A stretch of 64,000 nucleotides of DNA from Pontibacter amylolyticus (GTDB lineage Bacteria; Bacteroidota; Bacteroidia; Cytophagales; Hymenobacteraceae). Shown piece after piece: positions 28,668 to 37,018 of the stretch; position 1 is the stretch's first letter; each line of letters starts with the position of its first letter. The notes under the pieces were generated by a model. It worked only from the letters and a program-made list of their open reading frames with translations, was not told the DNA's origin and made no database searches. The position numbers and the translations under genes were made by a program. The DNA is taken from contig NZ_BMFP01000001.1 in NCBI RefSeq assembly GCF_014638845.1, positions 92,386 to 156,385 of the forward strand, written 5' to 3'.

Positions 28668-28780
28668 GGCTATGGAATTAGATGTAAGAGGTTAGAAAAT
28701 AGGTATAGAACAGTGTTCTTGGATATGTGAGCATTGTTGAATCGCTAGTTGTTGATTGTTAATTGTTTAACGAATTCATG

Positions 28781-28902
28781 GCGCGAGCGTCCTCGCTCGT
28801 GACTTGCTATCGTGGGGCCTCTGGCCCTTTGTGCTAAACTAAGGAAACATACAATCGGGCCAGAGGCCCCTCCATACTAAACACGAGCGAGGACGCTCGC
28901 GC
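28781..28902. repeat. REP/BIME-like nested inverted repeat
   Basis: A 21-base arm at 28781-28801 (GCGCGAGCGTCCTCGCTCGT + G) is perfectly complementary to 28882-28902. Inside, GGGGCCTCTGGCCC (28814-28827) is perfectly complementary to 28857-28870. Each arm is also a hairpin on its own (CGAGCG-TCCT-CGCTCG; GGGCC-TCT-GGCCC). This paired-hairpin design is typical of REP doublets mobilised by RAYT transposases. It lies in the argC-argD spacer. Confidence 0.75.
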
Positions 28903-28912
28903 TATAAAGCCT

Positions 28913-29914
28913 TTAAAACGCTGCCGCTTTTAGCTTTAAGCCTGTCGTTTCGTCCAGACCGAACACTAGGTTCATGTTCTGTACGGCCTGTCCGGCTGCT
29001 CCTTTCAGCAGGTTGTCGATCAGGCTGGTGATCACGAGCATGTTGCCATGTTTCTGCAGGTATAGCACGCATTTGTTGGTGTTAACCACCTGCTTCAGGT
29101 CCGGATTCTGATCGGTCACCAGGGTAAATGGATGTCCTTTGTAGTAATCCTTGTACAAAGCCTGCGCCTCTTCCAGCGACAGGTCTGACTGCAGGTAGGC
29201 CGTTATGAAAATGCCCCGCGCAAAAGGTCCGCGGTAAGGTATAAAGTGAATGTCCGGCTGGCCTTCTGCCTGCAGGTATAGCAGACTACGCTTGATCTCA
29301 CGCAGGTGCTGGTGCTCCATTACTTTGTAGGTCGATACGTTCTCCGTGCGCCAGCTGAAATGCGACGTCGCGCTCAGGCTTTGACCGGCTCCGGTTGAGC
29401 CCGTGATGCCACTTACATGCACCTCGGCGTTCAGCAGGTTTTGCTTAGCCAGTGGCAGCAAAGCCAGCTGTATACCTGTAGCAAAGCAACCCGGATTGGC
29501 AATGTGCTGCGCCTGCTGTATCTGCTCGCGCTGCAGTTCCGGCAAACCATATACAAAGCTTCTGTCACCAGCTTCTACTACATCACTTGTAGTGTGTTCA
29601 TTCCAGCGGAAATCCTGGCTCAGGTCAATGATCTTTGTTTCAGCCGATATTTCGTTCTCTGCCAGAAACTTAGCCGCTTCTCCGTGGCCGGCGCATAGAA
29701 AGAGCACGTCGACAGGTATAGCAACATCCGCTGAAAACAGCATTTCGGTTTCGCCCAGCAGATCAGGATGGACGGCGTAGACTGGCTTGCCTGCCTGGCT
29801 GCGGCTTTGCACAAATAGCAGTTCTACGTTGGGGTGCAGCAAAAGCAGACGCAACAGCTCGCCGCCGGCGTAGCCCGCCCCGCCTACTATACCTGCTTTT
29901 ATCGTCACTGCCAT
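28913..29914 (-). CDS. argC: N-acetyl-gamma-glutamyl-phosphate reductase
   Basis: ArgC reduces N-acylglutamyl phosphate to the semialdehyde with NADPH. The N-terminal nucleotide-binding motif is GIVGGAGYAGGELLRLL. The catalytic cysteine lies in IANPGCFATGIQLAL, and the HFSWRTENVSTYK and PYRGPFARGIF segments are typical. Length is 333 aa. The ATG overlaps the argG stop by one base (TAATG), so the two are coupled. Confidence 0.95.
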   Translation of the reverse strand: MAVTIKAGIVGGAGYAGGELLRLLLLHPNVELLFVQSRSQAGKPVYAVHPDLLGETEMLFSADVAIPVDVLFLCAGHGEAAKFLAENEISAETKIIDLSQDFRWNEHTTSDVVEAGDRSFVYGLPELQREQIQQAQHIANPGCFATGIQLALLPLAKQNLLNAEVHVSGITGSTGAGQSLSATSHFSWRTENVSTYKVMEHQHLREIKRSLLYLQAEGQPDIHFIPYRGPFARGIFITAYLQSDLSLEEAQALYKDYYKGHPFTLVTDQNPDLKQVVNTNKCVLYLQKHGNMLVITSLIDNLLKGAAGQAVQNMNLVFGLDETTGLKLKAAAF

Positions 29915-31110
29915 TATAGTTCGGTGTTGTTGATCTTGTGGTACATCATGGCCTGGTTGCCGAAAATCTTCGAGAAGCCCTTCACATCCTCCCCGGACCA
30001 GGCATTGTTCATTTCGCCGTAGCTGCCAAACTTGGATGACATCAGGTCATGCTCCGACTCAATACCCTCTACCTGGAAACGGTAAGGCGCCAGCAAAATG
30101 TGTACTTTGCCGGTCACATTCTCCTGTGTGTCCTGCAGGAAGGTCTCAATGTTGCGCATAGTCGGGTCGATGAACTGCCCTTCGTGCAGCCAGTTGCCGT
30201 ACCAGGTTGCCAGTTGGTCTTTCCAGTAAAGCTGCCATTTGGTGAGCACATGCTTTTCCAGGGTATGGTGCGCCTTGATGATGACCATCGGGGCTGCCGC
30301 CTCGAAACCAACGCGGCCTTTGATGCCGATGATCGTGTCGCCCACGTGGATGTCGCGGCCAATGGCAAACGGTCCCGCTATACCTTGCAGGGCCTGAATT
30401 GCCTGCACCGGGCTGTCGTATACCTTGTCGTTTATACCTGTCAGCTCGCCTTTTACGAAGTGCAGCGTCACGCGCTCCGGCTGCTCTTTGGTGAGCTGCG
30501 TCGGATAGGCGGATTCTGGCAGTGGCTGGTGCGAAGTCAGGGTTTCTTTGCCGCCTACGGAGGTACCCCAGATGCCTTTGTTGATGGAGTACTGCGCTTT
30601 CACGAAGTCATACTCCACGCCGTGCTTTTTCAGGTACTCGATCTCCTCTTCGCGCGAAAGCTTCATGTCGCGGATCGGGGTGATGATCTCAATATTGGGG
30701 ATCATGATGTGAAAGATCATGTCGAAGCGCACCTGGTCGTTGCCGGCACCGGTGCTGCCGTGGGCCACGTAGTCGGCACCCAGGGCTTTGGCGTGGCGGG
30801 CAATGGCCATGGCCTGCGTCACGCGCTCGGCGCTAACCGACAGCGGATAGGTGTTGTTCTTGAGCACGTTTCCGAAGATCAGGTACTTGATGCAGCTCTG
30901 GTAGTAGTACTCGGTCTCGTCGAGGTTGGTGTGCTGCGCCACGCCCAGGTCATAGGCGCGTTTTTCAGTCTGCTGCAGTTCTTCCTCAGAAAATCCGCCG
31001 GTGTTTACCAGTACCGAATGTACTTCCAGTCCCTTTTCTTCTTTCAGGTACTTTACACAGTAAGAGGTGTCAAGGCCGCCGCTGAAGGCTAAAACAACTT
31101 TCTTCTTCAT
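29914..31110 (-). CDS. argG: Argininosuccinate synthase
   Basis: ArgG joins citrulline and aspartate using ATP. The PP-loop is VVLAFSGGLDTSYC at the N-terminus; YVAHGSTGAGNDQVRFD and GTSVGG-type segments follow. The ATG at 31110 gives the standard N-terminus MKKKVVLAFSGGLD; the reading to 31179 extends back over the GNAT gene and is not used. It lies 7 bases after the GNAT gene and is coupled to argC. Confidence 0.95.
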   Translation of the reverse strand: MKKKVVLAFSGGLDTSYCVKYLKEEKGLEVHSVLVNTGGFSEEELQQTEKRAYDLGVAQHTNLDETEYYYQSCIKYLIFGNVLKNNTYPLSVSAERVTQAMAIARHAKALGADYVAHGSTGAGNDQVRFDMIFHIMIPNIEIITPIRDMKLSREEEIEYLKKHGVEYDFVKAQYSINKGIWGTSVGGKETLTSHQPLPESAYPTQLTKEQPERVTLHFVKGELTGINDKVYDSPVQAIQALQGIAGPFAIGRDIHVGDTIIGIKGRVGFEAAAPMVIIKAHHTLEKHVLTKWQLYWKDQLATWYGNWLHEGQFIDPTMRNIETFLQDTQENVTGKVHILLAPYRFQVEGIESEHDLMSSKFGSYGEMNNAWSGEDVKGFSKIFGNQAMMYHKINNTEL

Positions 31111-31117
31111 GTCTTTT

Positions 31118-31786
31118 TTAGATGCTTGTAGGATTAGTGTTTTGGTTTCCGTGGCTTTGTGCAAAGGTGCCATAGCCAACAGGTATAGACGGCTCTTCCA
31201 CAGGTGTCAGGATCTGCAGCTGCTCGCGCGCAATCGGTTTCTGCTCGCGGGCCGGATCGTAGAGCATGGCGGTGCACAGGCAGTTGCTGCGATTCTTCAT
31301 CATCAGGATCTCGTAATTGATGCAGCTTTTGCAGCCATCCCAGAAAGCGTCGTCGTCTGTCAGCTCGGAGTAAGTAACCGGGCGGTAGCCCAGGTCAGAG
31401 TTGATCTTCATCACGGCCAGACCGGTGGTCAGGCCAAAGATCTTTGAATCCGGGTATTTGGTGCGCGACAGCTCAAAAATTTTGTTTTTGATCAGCTTGG
31501 CCAGGCCACTCTTACGGAGATCCGGTGACACGATGAGACCTGAGTTAGCCACGTACTTCCCATGGCTCCAGGTTTCGATGTAGCAGAAGCCTGCCCACAC
31601 GCCGTTGAGGTCGAGAGCGATCACGGCCTTGCCTTCCAGCATTTTCTGGGCAATGTACTCGGGGGTACGCTTGGCTATACCTGTCCCTCTGGCCTTGGCT
31701 GAGGACTCCATTTCATCGCAGATCTGCTGCGCATAACTGGTGTGTTGCGCAGTGGCAACGGTAATGATAAAAGGAGATGGATTCAT
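31118..31786 (-). CDS. GNAT acyltransferase, candidate N-acylglutamate synthase
   Basis: This 222-aa GNAT-fold protein has the acetyl-CoA-binding region IVSPDLRKSGLAKLIKNKIFE at residues ~87-107 and a short Cys-bearing tail (CKSCINYEIL; NCLCTAM). It is the first gene of the arginine operon, which otherwise lacks argA and argJ. It is therefore the best candidate for the first committed step, acylation of glutamate. I recall similar GNAT genes at the head of Bacteroides arg operons. The assignment rests on context and fold, not on a diagnostic motif. Confidence 0.75.
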   Translation of the reverse strand: MNPSPFIITVATAQHTSYAQQICDEMESSAKARGTGIAKRTPEYIAQKMLEGKAVIALDLNGVWAGFCYIETWSHGKYVANSGLIVSPDLRKSGLAKLIKNKIFELSRTKYPDSKIFGLTTGLAVMKINSDLGYRPVTYSELTDDDAFWDGCKSCINYEILMMKNRSNCLCTAMLYDPAREQKPIAREQLQILTPVEEPSIPVGYGTFAQSHGNQNTNPTSI

Positions 31787-31808
31787 TATAGAAATTATAT
31801 ACCGGGGC

Positions 31809-31822
31809 TATGCATATGCATA
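31809..31822. promoter_or_regulatory. Perfect 14-base palindrome upstream of the arg operon
   Basis: TATGCATATGCATA is its own reverse complement and lies 23 bases upstream of the GNAT start. It resembles the spacing of ArgR half-boxes (TGCAT..ATGCA) but is not the E. coli ARG box. It could be a repressor site. Confidence 0.4.
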
Positions 31823-31904
31823 ACCAGCTGATACAGAATTAGAAATAATTGAAACAATGCCTTAAAACGGATATACGGCTACGCATACCTTCATCAGGCT
31901 ACAA

Positions 31905-32094
31905 TCACTCACATAAAAATTTGGGAAGAATGACTACTACGTGGGTAGTCGGGAAGCACGTCGGCCTAGGGCCTGTAACGGACCACGGCATTAATGGCCC
32001 TCAAAACTATCCTGGCAGACAGGATAGAAAAAGACGCACCCTTCAGAGAAAGGTGATTTACCATCGCAGATGATAAAGTCGGCTTTTTTTTCAT
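31905..32094 (-). other. Arginine operon leader with two overlapping small ORFs
   Basis: On the minus strand an ATG at 32094 opens 42 codons (starting MKKKPTLSSAMVNHLSLKG), ending in TAG at 31966. A second frame, +1 to the first, opens at ATG 31991 inside it and runs 28 codons to TGA at 31905, including PTTHVVVILPKF. The first frame ends with Arg-Tyr-Arg-Pro-stop (AGG CCC TAG); slipping +1 there would join both frames. A promoter-like TATAAAATTTG lies at 32110-32120. The spacer contains an 8-bp hairpin, CTATCCTG/CAGGATAG. No T-run terminator is visible before the GNAT start. Confidence 0.5.
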
Positions 32095-32122
32095 TTCAAT
32101 TTGTTGGTTCAAATTTTATAAA

Positions 32123-32193
32123 AACAGGTCTTCGCCTGTTCCAGAAAGCAAAGGTTTGCAATTATTATCGGTAACTACAACAAATGGTTGTAG
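32123..32193. promoter_or_regulatory. Hairpin and inverted repeat in the arg upstream region
   Basis: AACAGG/CCTGTT (32123-32140) forms a 6-bp hairpin just upstream of the candidate arg promoter. CTACAAC-AAATG-GTTGTAG (32175-32193) is a perfect 7-bp inverted repeat with partial copies of its half-site to the right (CTACAAAAAGTTACAAC). Either could bind a regulator of the divergent genes. The rest of 32194-32340 shows no gene. Confidence 0.35.
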
Positions 32194-32340
32194 ATTATGA
32201 TAAAATTTACACCTTACTACAAAAAGTTACAACATTTAGTTTAAAATGCTTCCGATTCTTTGATAGATGCCTGCAAAAGCTAAGGGCTCGGCCAAGGGCA
32301 CTCATCAAAATTTTAGCGGCATTGCGTATCTTGCAGTGCA

Positions 32341-32619
32341 ATGAAGAATTTATCCCTTAGCGTTATCATCGGCCTCATCTTTTCCGCCATCGGCACGGCC
32401 TCCCTGTTCCTGACACGCGACCCACTCATGGCTGCCATCTGGCTGAGCTTCGGCAACGGCCTTATCTTGTCCAACCTGCGCTTCAGCAAACCCGATGCGG
32501 CCGGCCATATGGTGGCTGCGCCTATACCTAAAGTAAGGTTCTATGTCGGCATAGGTCTGATCGTGATGGCGGTGGTGCTATTGGGCGTACAGGTATACAT
32601 GGATATGCAGCTGGCCTAG
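32341..32619 (+). CDS. Small membrane protein (92 aa), hypothetical
   Basis: Three hydrophobic segments are visible (residues ~5-22, ~28-45, ~68-88), joined by short polar loops. There is no recognised family. The -7-like TATCTTGC lies just upstream (ends about 8 bases before the ATG). It converges with the aspartyl protease gene at 32621 with a 1-base gap. Confidence 0.55.
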   Translation: MKNLSLSVIIGLIFSAIGTASLFLTRDPLMAAIWLSFGNGLILSNLRFSKPDAAGHMVAAPIPKVRFYVGIGLIVMAVVLLGVQVYMDMQLA

Positions 32620-32620
32620 G

Positions 32621-33868
32621 CTAGATCCTGCTCTGCAAAACCATCTCTACGTTTACCAGTTTAGAGTCCCGCTTCAGCTTCAGCCTTACCTTGCGGCCCG
32701 GCTTGCTTTCGAAAAGTTCCAACAGTTCGTCCAGGGCCAGTTCGGTGCAGTCACGGCCGTTGATGTTGATGAGTTGGTCGCCGGGCAGCAGTCCACTCGC
32801 TTTGGCGGGTGAGTCATCTATGACATGCGACACGATGTAGAAGTTGGCTCCGGGCAATGGCGTGCTGATCTCAAAACCCGTCATGTTGTAGTAAAACGGC
32901 TCGCTGTATTTGCTGTTGGGCATCAGTACCATGCGCTCGTGCGGGTAGTCAAAGATCACGGTGAAACGCTTCAGAATATCAGAGCCTATGTTACCGTTGC
33001 GGTTCGCCAGGTTGAGCGCCGCCTTGATCGACTCCTCGTCCGGATAAGAAGCCGGCAGATCACGCAGCTCGTACCTGCCCAGCGAAAAACTGTTGATGCG
33101 ACCGATCTTGCCATTGATATCCCCGCTCAGTCCCCTACCCAAGTAGGCTTCCATCACTTTAGGAGGCAACTGCAGGCGCGCGTCTGTGGGTAGGTATAGC
33201 GATATGGAGTGACTTGCGCCGGTATCAATCACCATCTTCACTTTAATGGAATCCCCGTTATGCTGTCGTACATCCGCCTCCACATAGGCTTTGGTGTTCT
33301 CGATGTGGAGCGGGTATACCTCGCCCTTTTTGGGGACTTTTAGCTTAATGTCTGGTCGGTAGAGCGTGAGCGTCTTGCTGCTGTAGTTGATCTTGACAAT
33401 GAAGTTCCGGAAGATGTCGTAACCGATAATGCCGTGTATGGGCATGCCCATGCGGGTCGACAAGTTGAAGATATCCTCCATAAGCACATATACCTGGTGG
33501 TTGACGCCTACTATACCCGGCATGCGCATTATGTTGCCTTTCGAGTAGATTGCCTCCAGTTCGTGCCCCGTGCCCAGCCCCTGCAAAGTAATGCGACCGG
33601 CCTCGTTCAGACTGAGCGAGTCGGAGTAATTCAGGCGGGTGATCAGGGTGTTTTTCACACCAGAGTCCAGTATGAAATGGAGGGGTTGCGAGTCGTTGAT
33701 CTGCACCGGAATAATGATCAGGTTATGGACCAGCTTGAAAGGCAGCGTGATGCTTTTGCGCTTGGAGGTGAAGTAGACGGTATCGCTGGCAAACGCCTGC
33801 CCCATCGCTTCAGAAATTGACAGACAGAAGCAAAGACAAAGTAAGAGAAAGGAAGAAAACCTTGTCAT
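32621..33868 (-). CDS. Exported aspartyl protease with two retropepsin-like domains and PDZ
   Basis: A signal peptide (residues 1-23, ending AMGQA) is followed by two pepsin/retropepsin-like halves. The first active-site loop is FILDSGVKNTLI (residues ~65-76), the second MVIDTGASHSIS (~205-216). A PDZ domain occupies the last ~90 residues (LPGDQLININGRD). Retropepsins work as dimers of one D-T/S-G each; a tandem chain could form its own active site like pepsin. It is probably periplasmic. Substrates are unknown. Confidence 0.82.
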   Translation of the reverse strand: MTRFSSFLLLCLCFCLSISEAMGQAFASDTVYFTSKRKSITLPFKLVHNLIIIPVQINDSQPLHFILDSGVKNTLITRLNYSDSLSLNEAGRITLQGLGTGHELEAIYSKGNIMRMPGIVGVNHQVYVLMEDIFNLSTRMGMPIHGIIGYDIFRNFIVKINYSSKTLTLYRPDIKLKVPKKGEVYPLHIENTKAYVEADVRQHNGDSIKVKMVIDTGASHSISLYLPTDARLQLPPKVMEAYLGRGLSGDINGKIGRINSFSLGRYELRDLPASYPDEESIKAALNLANRNGNIGSDILKRFTVIFDYPHERMVLMPNSKYSEPFYYNMTGFEISTPLPGANFYIVSHVIDDSPAKASGLLPGDQLININGRDCTELALDELLELFESKPGRKVRLKLKRDSKLVNVEMVLQSRI

Positions 33869-33880
33869 GGGAAGACCTAC

Positions 33881-33905
33881 ATAAGACTCAGATAATCAGT
33901 CTTAT
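33881..33905. promoter_or_regulatory. Inverted repeat upstream of the aspartyl protease gene
   Basis: ATAAGACT-CAGATAATC-AGTCTTAT is a perfect 8-bp inverted repeat 12 bases upstream of the start codon. It may be an operator or a 5' leader hairpin. Confidence 0.35.
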
Positions 33906-34019
33906 CTATATACGTAGATTTTAAGACAAGATGGTATCGATACTGAATATTGTTGTTTTAGTGCAAAAAAACAACTGCAGCACTGTGGCTCGCTATCTTC
34001 AGACAGGCAGCTGCCGCCC

Positions 34020-34064
34020 GGAAGGTATAAGTGCAGCGCTATACCTGCTGCACTTATACCTTCC
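34020..34064. repeat. Perfect 18-bp hairpin carrying the AGGTATA heptamer
   Basis: The left arm 34020-34037 (GGAAGGTATAAGTGCAGC) and the right arm 34047-34064 are exact reverse complements. The 9-base loop holds a third TATACCT. No T-run follows on either strand, so it is not an ordinary terminator, though it lies after the DUF5686 gene. The rest of 33906-34136 shows no gene. Confidence 0.7.
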
Positions 34065-34136
34065 CAAACAACTCATCAGCAGCTCAAGACAATGCCCCAT
34101 ATCCGTCTTTAACTGCCCTTGTGTCCTGAACCTCTC

Positions 34137-36758
34137 CTACCTCTGCCTAAAGTTAAGCAGCGTCGCTATACCTACCCGGAAGCCCACCTCCTGGAAGCTG
34201 CGGTCGTGGAAAGAAGCGGCCGTTTCGATGCGGAACACCCGGAACACGTTGTCCAGGGAGTAGCCCACTTCGTAGTAATGCGGTGAGTGCTGCGTTTTAA
34301 GGTAGTTGAGGAAAACGTTCTCTTTTATACCTGTGAAACGCACCTCCGGGATCTGGGTGAGCAGGAACTTACGGAACTGGTAGTGCGTGTGCGCTGAAAA
34401 GTAGCTGCCATTCGTGCTGTACTGGTAGTAATCGAGCAGGCGGAACGAGCCGGCCGGCTTCATGCTGCTCAAGATGGTGCGGTTACCGTCGAAATGGTTG
34501 TAGTCCATGAAGTACATGCTTTTGCTGTTGAGGAACGTGCCGCCGCGCAACTCAAACTCCAGTTTACCACGCACCCCAAACGCCAGTGCATGGTTGATAC
34601 CCAACTGCACCTGATCAAAATTCACGTCGCTGCCCAGCACACCTGATACGCCTTTTCGGTACATCAGTAACAGCTCCGGCGAGCGCTCCATGATCGGGAT
34701 TTTACGACCATTGTACATCCGGTAGCGCTGCACGGGTCGATAACTCAGGTTGGCCTGCAGCACCAACGCTTCGTGTTTCGGAAACTCAGTGCTCTCCAGC
34801 TCCACGTTGTCCGGCGTGCTGGGGGTAAAGGTTCTGTCTTCATCGGTATAGAAAAAGCTGCGGTCGGTGTTGTTATAGAGCTGATTACGCTGCGACCACT
34901 CCAGGTTACCGCTCACCTTCAGCCATACCGAAGGCTTGTACTCAAAGCCTGTCTCCACAAAGCTCTTTTCATAGATCTTCATGTAGTTGCGGCGGAAAAG
35001 GAGCGTGCTGAGCGTGTTGATGTGCGGGTGGATCGGGTTGTCGCTGTTGAACTGGTCTACAAACTTGCCACCGTCCAGGTAGAGCAGGTGTGATTTGCCT
35101 TTGCTCCTCACTGCATGCGAAACGCGGGCCTTGCCGTAGAACGTTTCGCTGTCGAAGCCATACCGTACAGTGGGCGCCACTTCAAAACTGCGGCGCAGGC
35201 TGTCGTACTGGTGGCGCAGCTTGCCGCTCAGGTTCACGTTCCAGCCCTCCACGGTGTTGTAGTATACATTGGCAAAGGTCGGGTCGATGGTCACGCGCGT
35301 TCTGGGCGATAGTCTGTAACCGCCACCCATCACCAGGTCCTGCGGCTTGAATTTTCTTTTTTTGATGACCTTGGTCGAGTCTTTGCCTGTCAGTTCGGCC
35401 GACTTGATCTGCGCCAGGGAGTCGTCGCGCTGGTAGCCTTTGATTTCTTTATCGCTCAATGGCACGGGGCGCACCGAATCCCAGTAGGCAGAGTCGCGCT
35501 TGGTGGCGAGTTTGTCTACGGTATAGCTGCGCTCCGACACCACTTCCGGGTCTTTGCGCTCCTTCAGCGCTTCCTTTTCCTGCTCCACGATCAGCTGCCG
35601 GAACTGCTTGCGCGTCAGCTTGTCCTGGTTGGCCAGCGCCTCCAGGTTCGGGTTCCTGTTATTTGATTTAATAGCGGCAATCGCCTCAGGCACTTCTTCA
35701 ACTTTCTCATCGATAATCTCCTTCGGCGCTACCAGTTTCTTGTTGAGCACCACCTTGTAATCAGAGCTGGAGGCCAGGTAGCGGAACTCGCCTCCGAAGC
35801 CCATCACTTTGCCCGAGAAATGAAACTGGTGTGTAGTCGGCATCCAGACGGCCGGGGCCACTTCGGCATAGTTCTGCTTCACCCGGATCGGGAAACCCAT
35901 CATGCTTGTTTTAAGGTCGAGGCTGTGGATGGCCCAGTAGCCCTCGATGATGTAAATGTAGCCTTCAAACACATTGTCGCCACGGGAGCGCGGCGTTACT
36001 TTTATCTTGTTCACGTCCACGTTGCCTTCCTGAAAACTGCCCTCGTACTGGAACTTGTAATAGGCAAAAGCAGACCGCGACAGCGGCGAGACCATCTCCA
36101 CCACCTTGTCGTTGTAGAAACTCGCACTCACAAAACTCATCGGCGAAATAGTGCCTTTGTTGTCACCCGAAGTGCGGATAGAAATCACTTTTTCCTCAAA
36201 CTTGTTGGGCTGCGCAAACTTGATCTCGCTCACCGATTCCACGGTATAGGCCTCGTTCAGCTTCACCCCTTCTTCCTTGAGCTTGTTCTTCAGAAAGAAA
36301 GGGGCGTTGGTCAGTTCGCCGGTGCCTTTCACGTATACCTTCATCTGGTAGCTATCGTACTGCAGCAGGTGGTACTTCTTTTTGGCGATGGCCTTCCGCA
36401 TGATGGTATAGGCCGGGTCCTCCCCTTTTCCCTTCACCTGCACCTCCTTGAGGGCAAAGGACTGCTCTCCCAGTCTAAAATCACGCTGCACCCAACTGTC
36501 CGTAATCTCGAACTGCACCTGCTGCGCTTCATAGCCGATGTACTTGACCACCACCGTGTGCTTTCCTTCCGGCAGCTTGATCTCAAAATCGCCGTTCGCG
36601 TTGCTCGACGAACCGTTGTTGAGGTTGGTGATGTAGACCGAGGCAAAAGGCAGGGCTTCGCCTTTCTGGTTTTTAATGCTGCCGCGTATTCCCTGGGCAG
36701 AAAGGGAGAGCTGAAACAAAACGAGCAGCAGAGTAAACAAACAGGAAACTAAACGCAT
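34137..36758 (-). CDS. DUF5686 outer-membrane protein with carboxypeptidase-like regulatory domain
   Basis: This 873-aa protein has a signal peptide (MRLVSCLFTLLLVLFQLSLSA), then a CarboxypepD_reg-like beta domain at residues ~25-110 (GIRGSIKNQKGEALPFASVYI; YIGYE). The rest is the DUF5686 family, ending in beta-rich segments probably forming an outer-membrane barrel. This family is widespread in Bacteroidetes; it resembles TonB-receptor-associated proteins but lacks a plug domain. Role unknown. The ATG at 36758 begins the signal peptide; a TTG at 36773 is less likely. Confidence 0.85.
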   Translation of the reverse strand: MRLVSCLFTLLLVLFQLSLSAQGIRGSIKNQKGEALPFASVYITNLNNGSSSNANGDFEIKLPEGKHTVVVKYIGYEAQQVQFEITDSWVQRDFRLGEQSFALKEVQVKGKGEDPAYTIMRKAIAKKKYHLLQYDSYQMKVYVKGTGELTNAPFFLKNKLKEEGVKLNEAYTVESVSEIKFAQPNKFEEKVISIRTSGDNKGTISPMSFVSASFYNDKVVEMVSPLSRSAFAYYKFQYEGSFQEGNVDVNKIKVTPRSRGDNVFEGYIYIIEGYWAIHSLDLKTSMMGFPIRVKQNYAEVAPAVWMPTTHQFHFSGKVMGFGGEFRYLASSSDYKVVLNKKLVAPKEIIDEKVEEVPEAIAAIKSNNRNPNLEALANQDKLTRKQFRQLIVEQEKEALKERKDPEVVSERSYTVDKLATKRDSAYWDSVRPVPLSDKEIKGYQRDDSLAQIKSAELTGKDSTKVIKKRKFKPQDLVMGGGYRLSPRTRVTIDPTFANVYYNTVEGWNVNLSGKLRHQYDSLRRSFEVAPTVRYGFDSETFYGKARVSHAVRSKGKSHLLYLDGGKFVDQFNSDNPIHPHINTLSTLLFRRNYMKIYEKSFVETGFEYKPSVWLKVSGNLEWSQRNQLYNNTDRSFFYTDEDRTFTPSTPDNVELESTEFPKHEALVLQANLSYRPVQRYRMYNGRKIPIMERSPELLLMYRKGVSGVLGSDVNFDQVQLGINHALAFGVRGKLEFELRGGTFLNSKSMYFMDYNHFDGNRTILSSMKPAGSFRLLDYYQYSTNGSYFSAHTHYQFRKFLLTQIPEVRFTGIKENVFLNYLKTQHSPHYYEVGYSLDNVFRVFRIETAASFHDRSFQEVGFRVGIATLLNFRQR

Positions 36759-36953
36759 AGGTATAACGGGCAAATTAACAGGTTTGAGCTTGGAAAAACA
36801 GACAGGAAACTAGCATTTGGATGGTATACCTGGATGGCTTCGAATACAGGCAAAGGGGTGTGCAAAGCACGGAGAGGACACTAAGTTCGTTTTCATAAAA
36901 AGGGTTTAAGGTAGAAGCAGCAAGCAGTAGTATGCTTAGCGCAATATATAGTT

Positions 36954-36986
36954 AAGATGCAATTTAACCTTCATCAGTTGCATCTT
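36954..36986. promoter_or_regulatory. Inverted repeat in the 36759-37086 spacer
   Basis: AAGATGCAA (36954-36962) and TTGCATCTT (36978-36986) are perfect reverse complements around a 15-base spacer. The position about 200 bases upstream of the DUF5686 gene suggests an operator or an RNA hairpin. Nothing else is seen in the left part of this spacer. Confidence 0.35.
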
Positions 36987-37018
36987 ATTTCAAAAAAATT
37001 TACGGATTGCCTTAAAAG

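Noticed and set aside
30049..31092. Plus-strand open frame (347 codons) opposite argG
   Set aside because: argG is certain; the antisense frame shows no family features.
31849..32073. Plus-strand ORF in the arg upstream region (MTTTWVVGKHVG part)
   Set aside because: It has no downstream gene to lead and no terminator on this strand. The minus-strand ORFs point toward the arg operon and fit better, though I cannot exclude it fully.
35820..36752. Plus-strand open frame (310 codons) opposite the DUF5686 gene
   Set aside because: Antisense to a clear signal-peptide protein; His- and Val-rich shadow composition.
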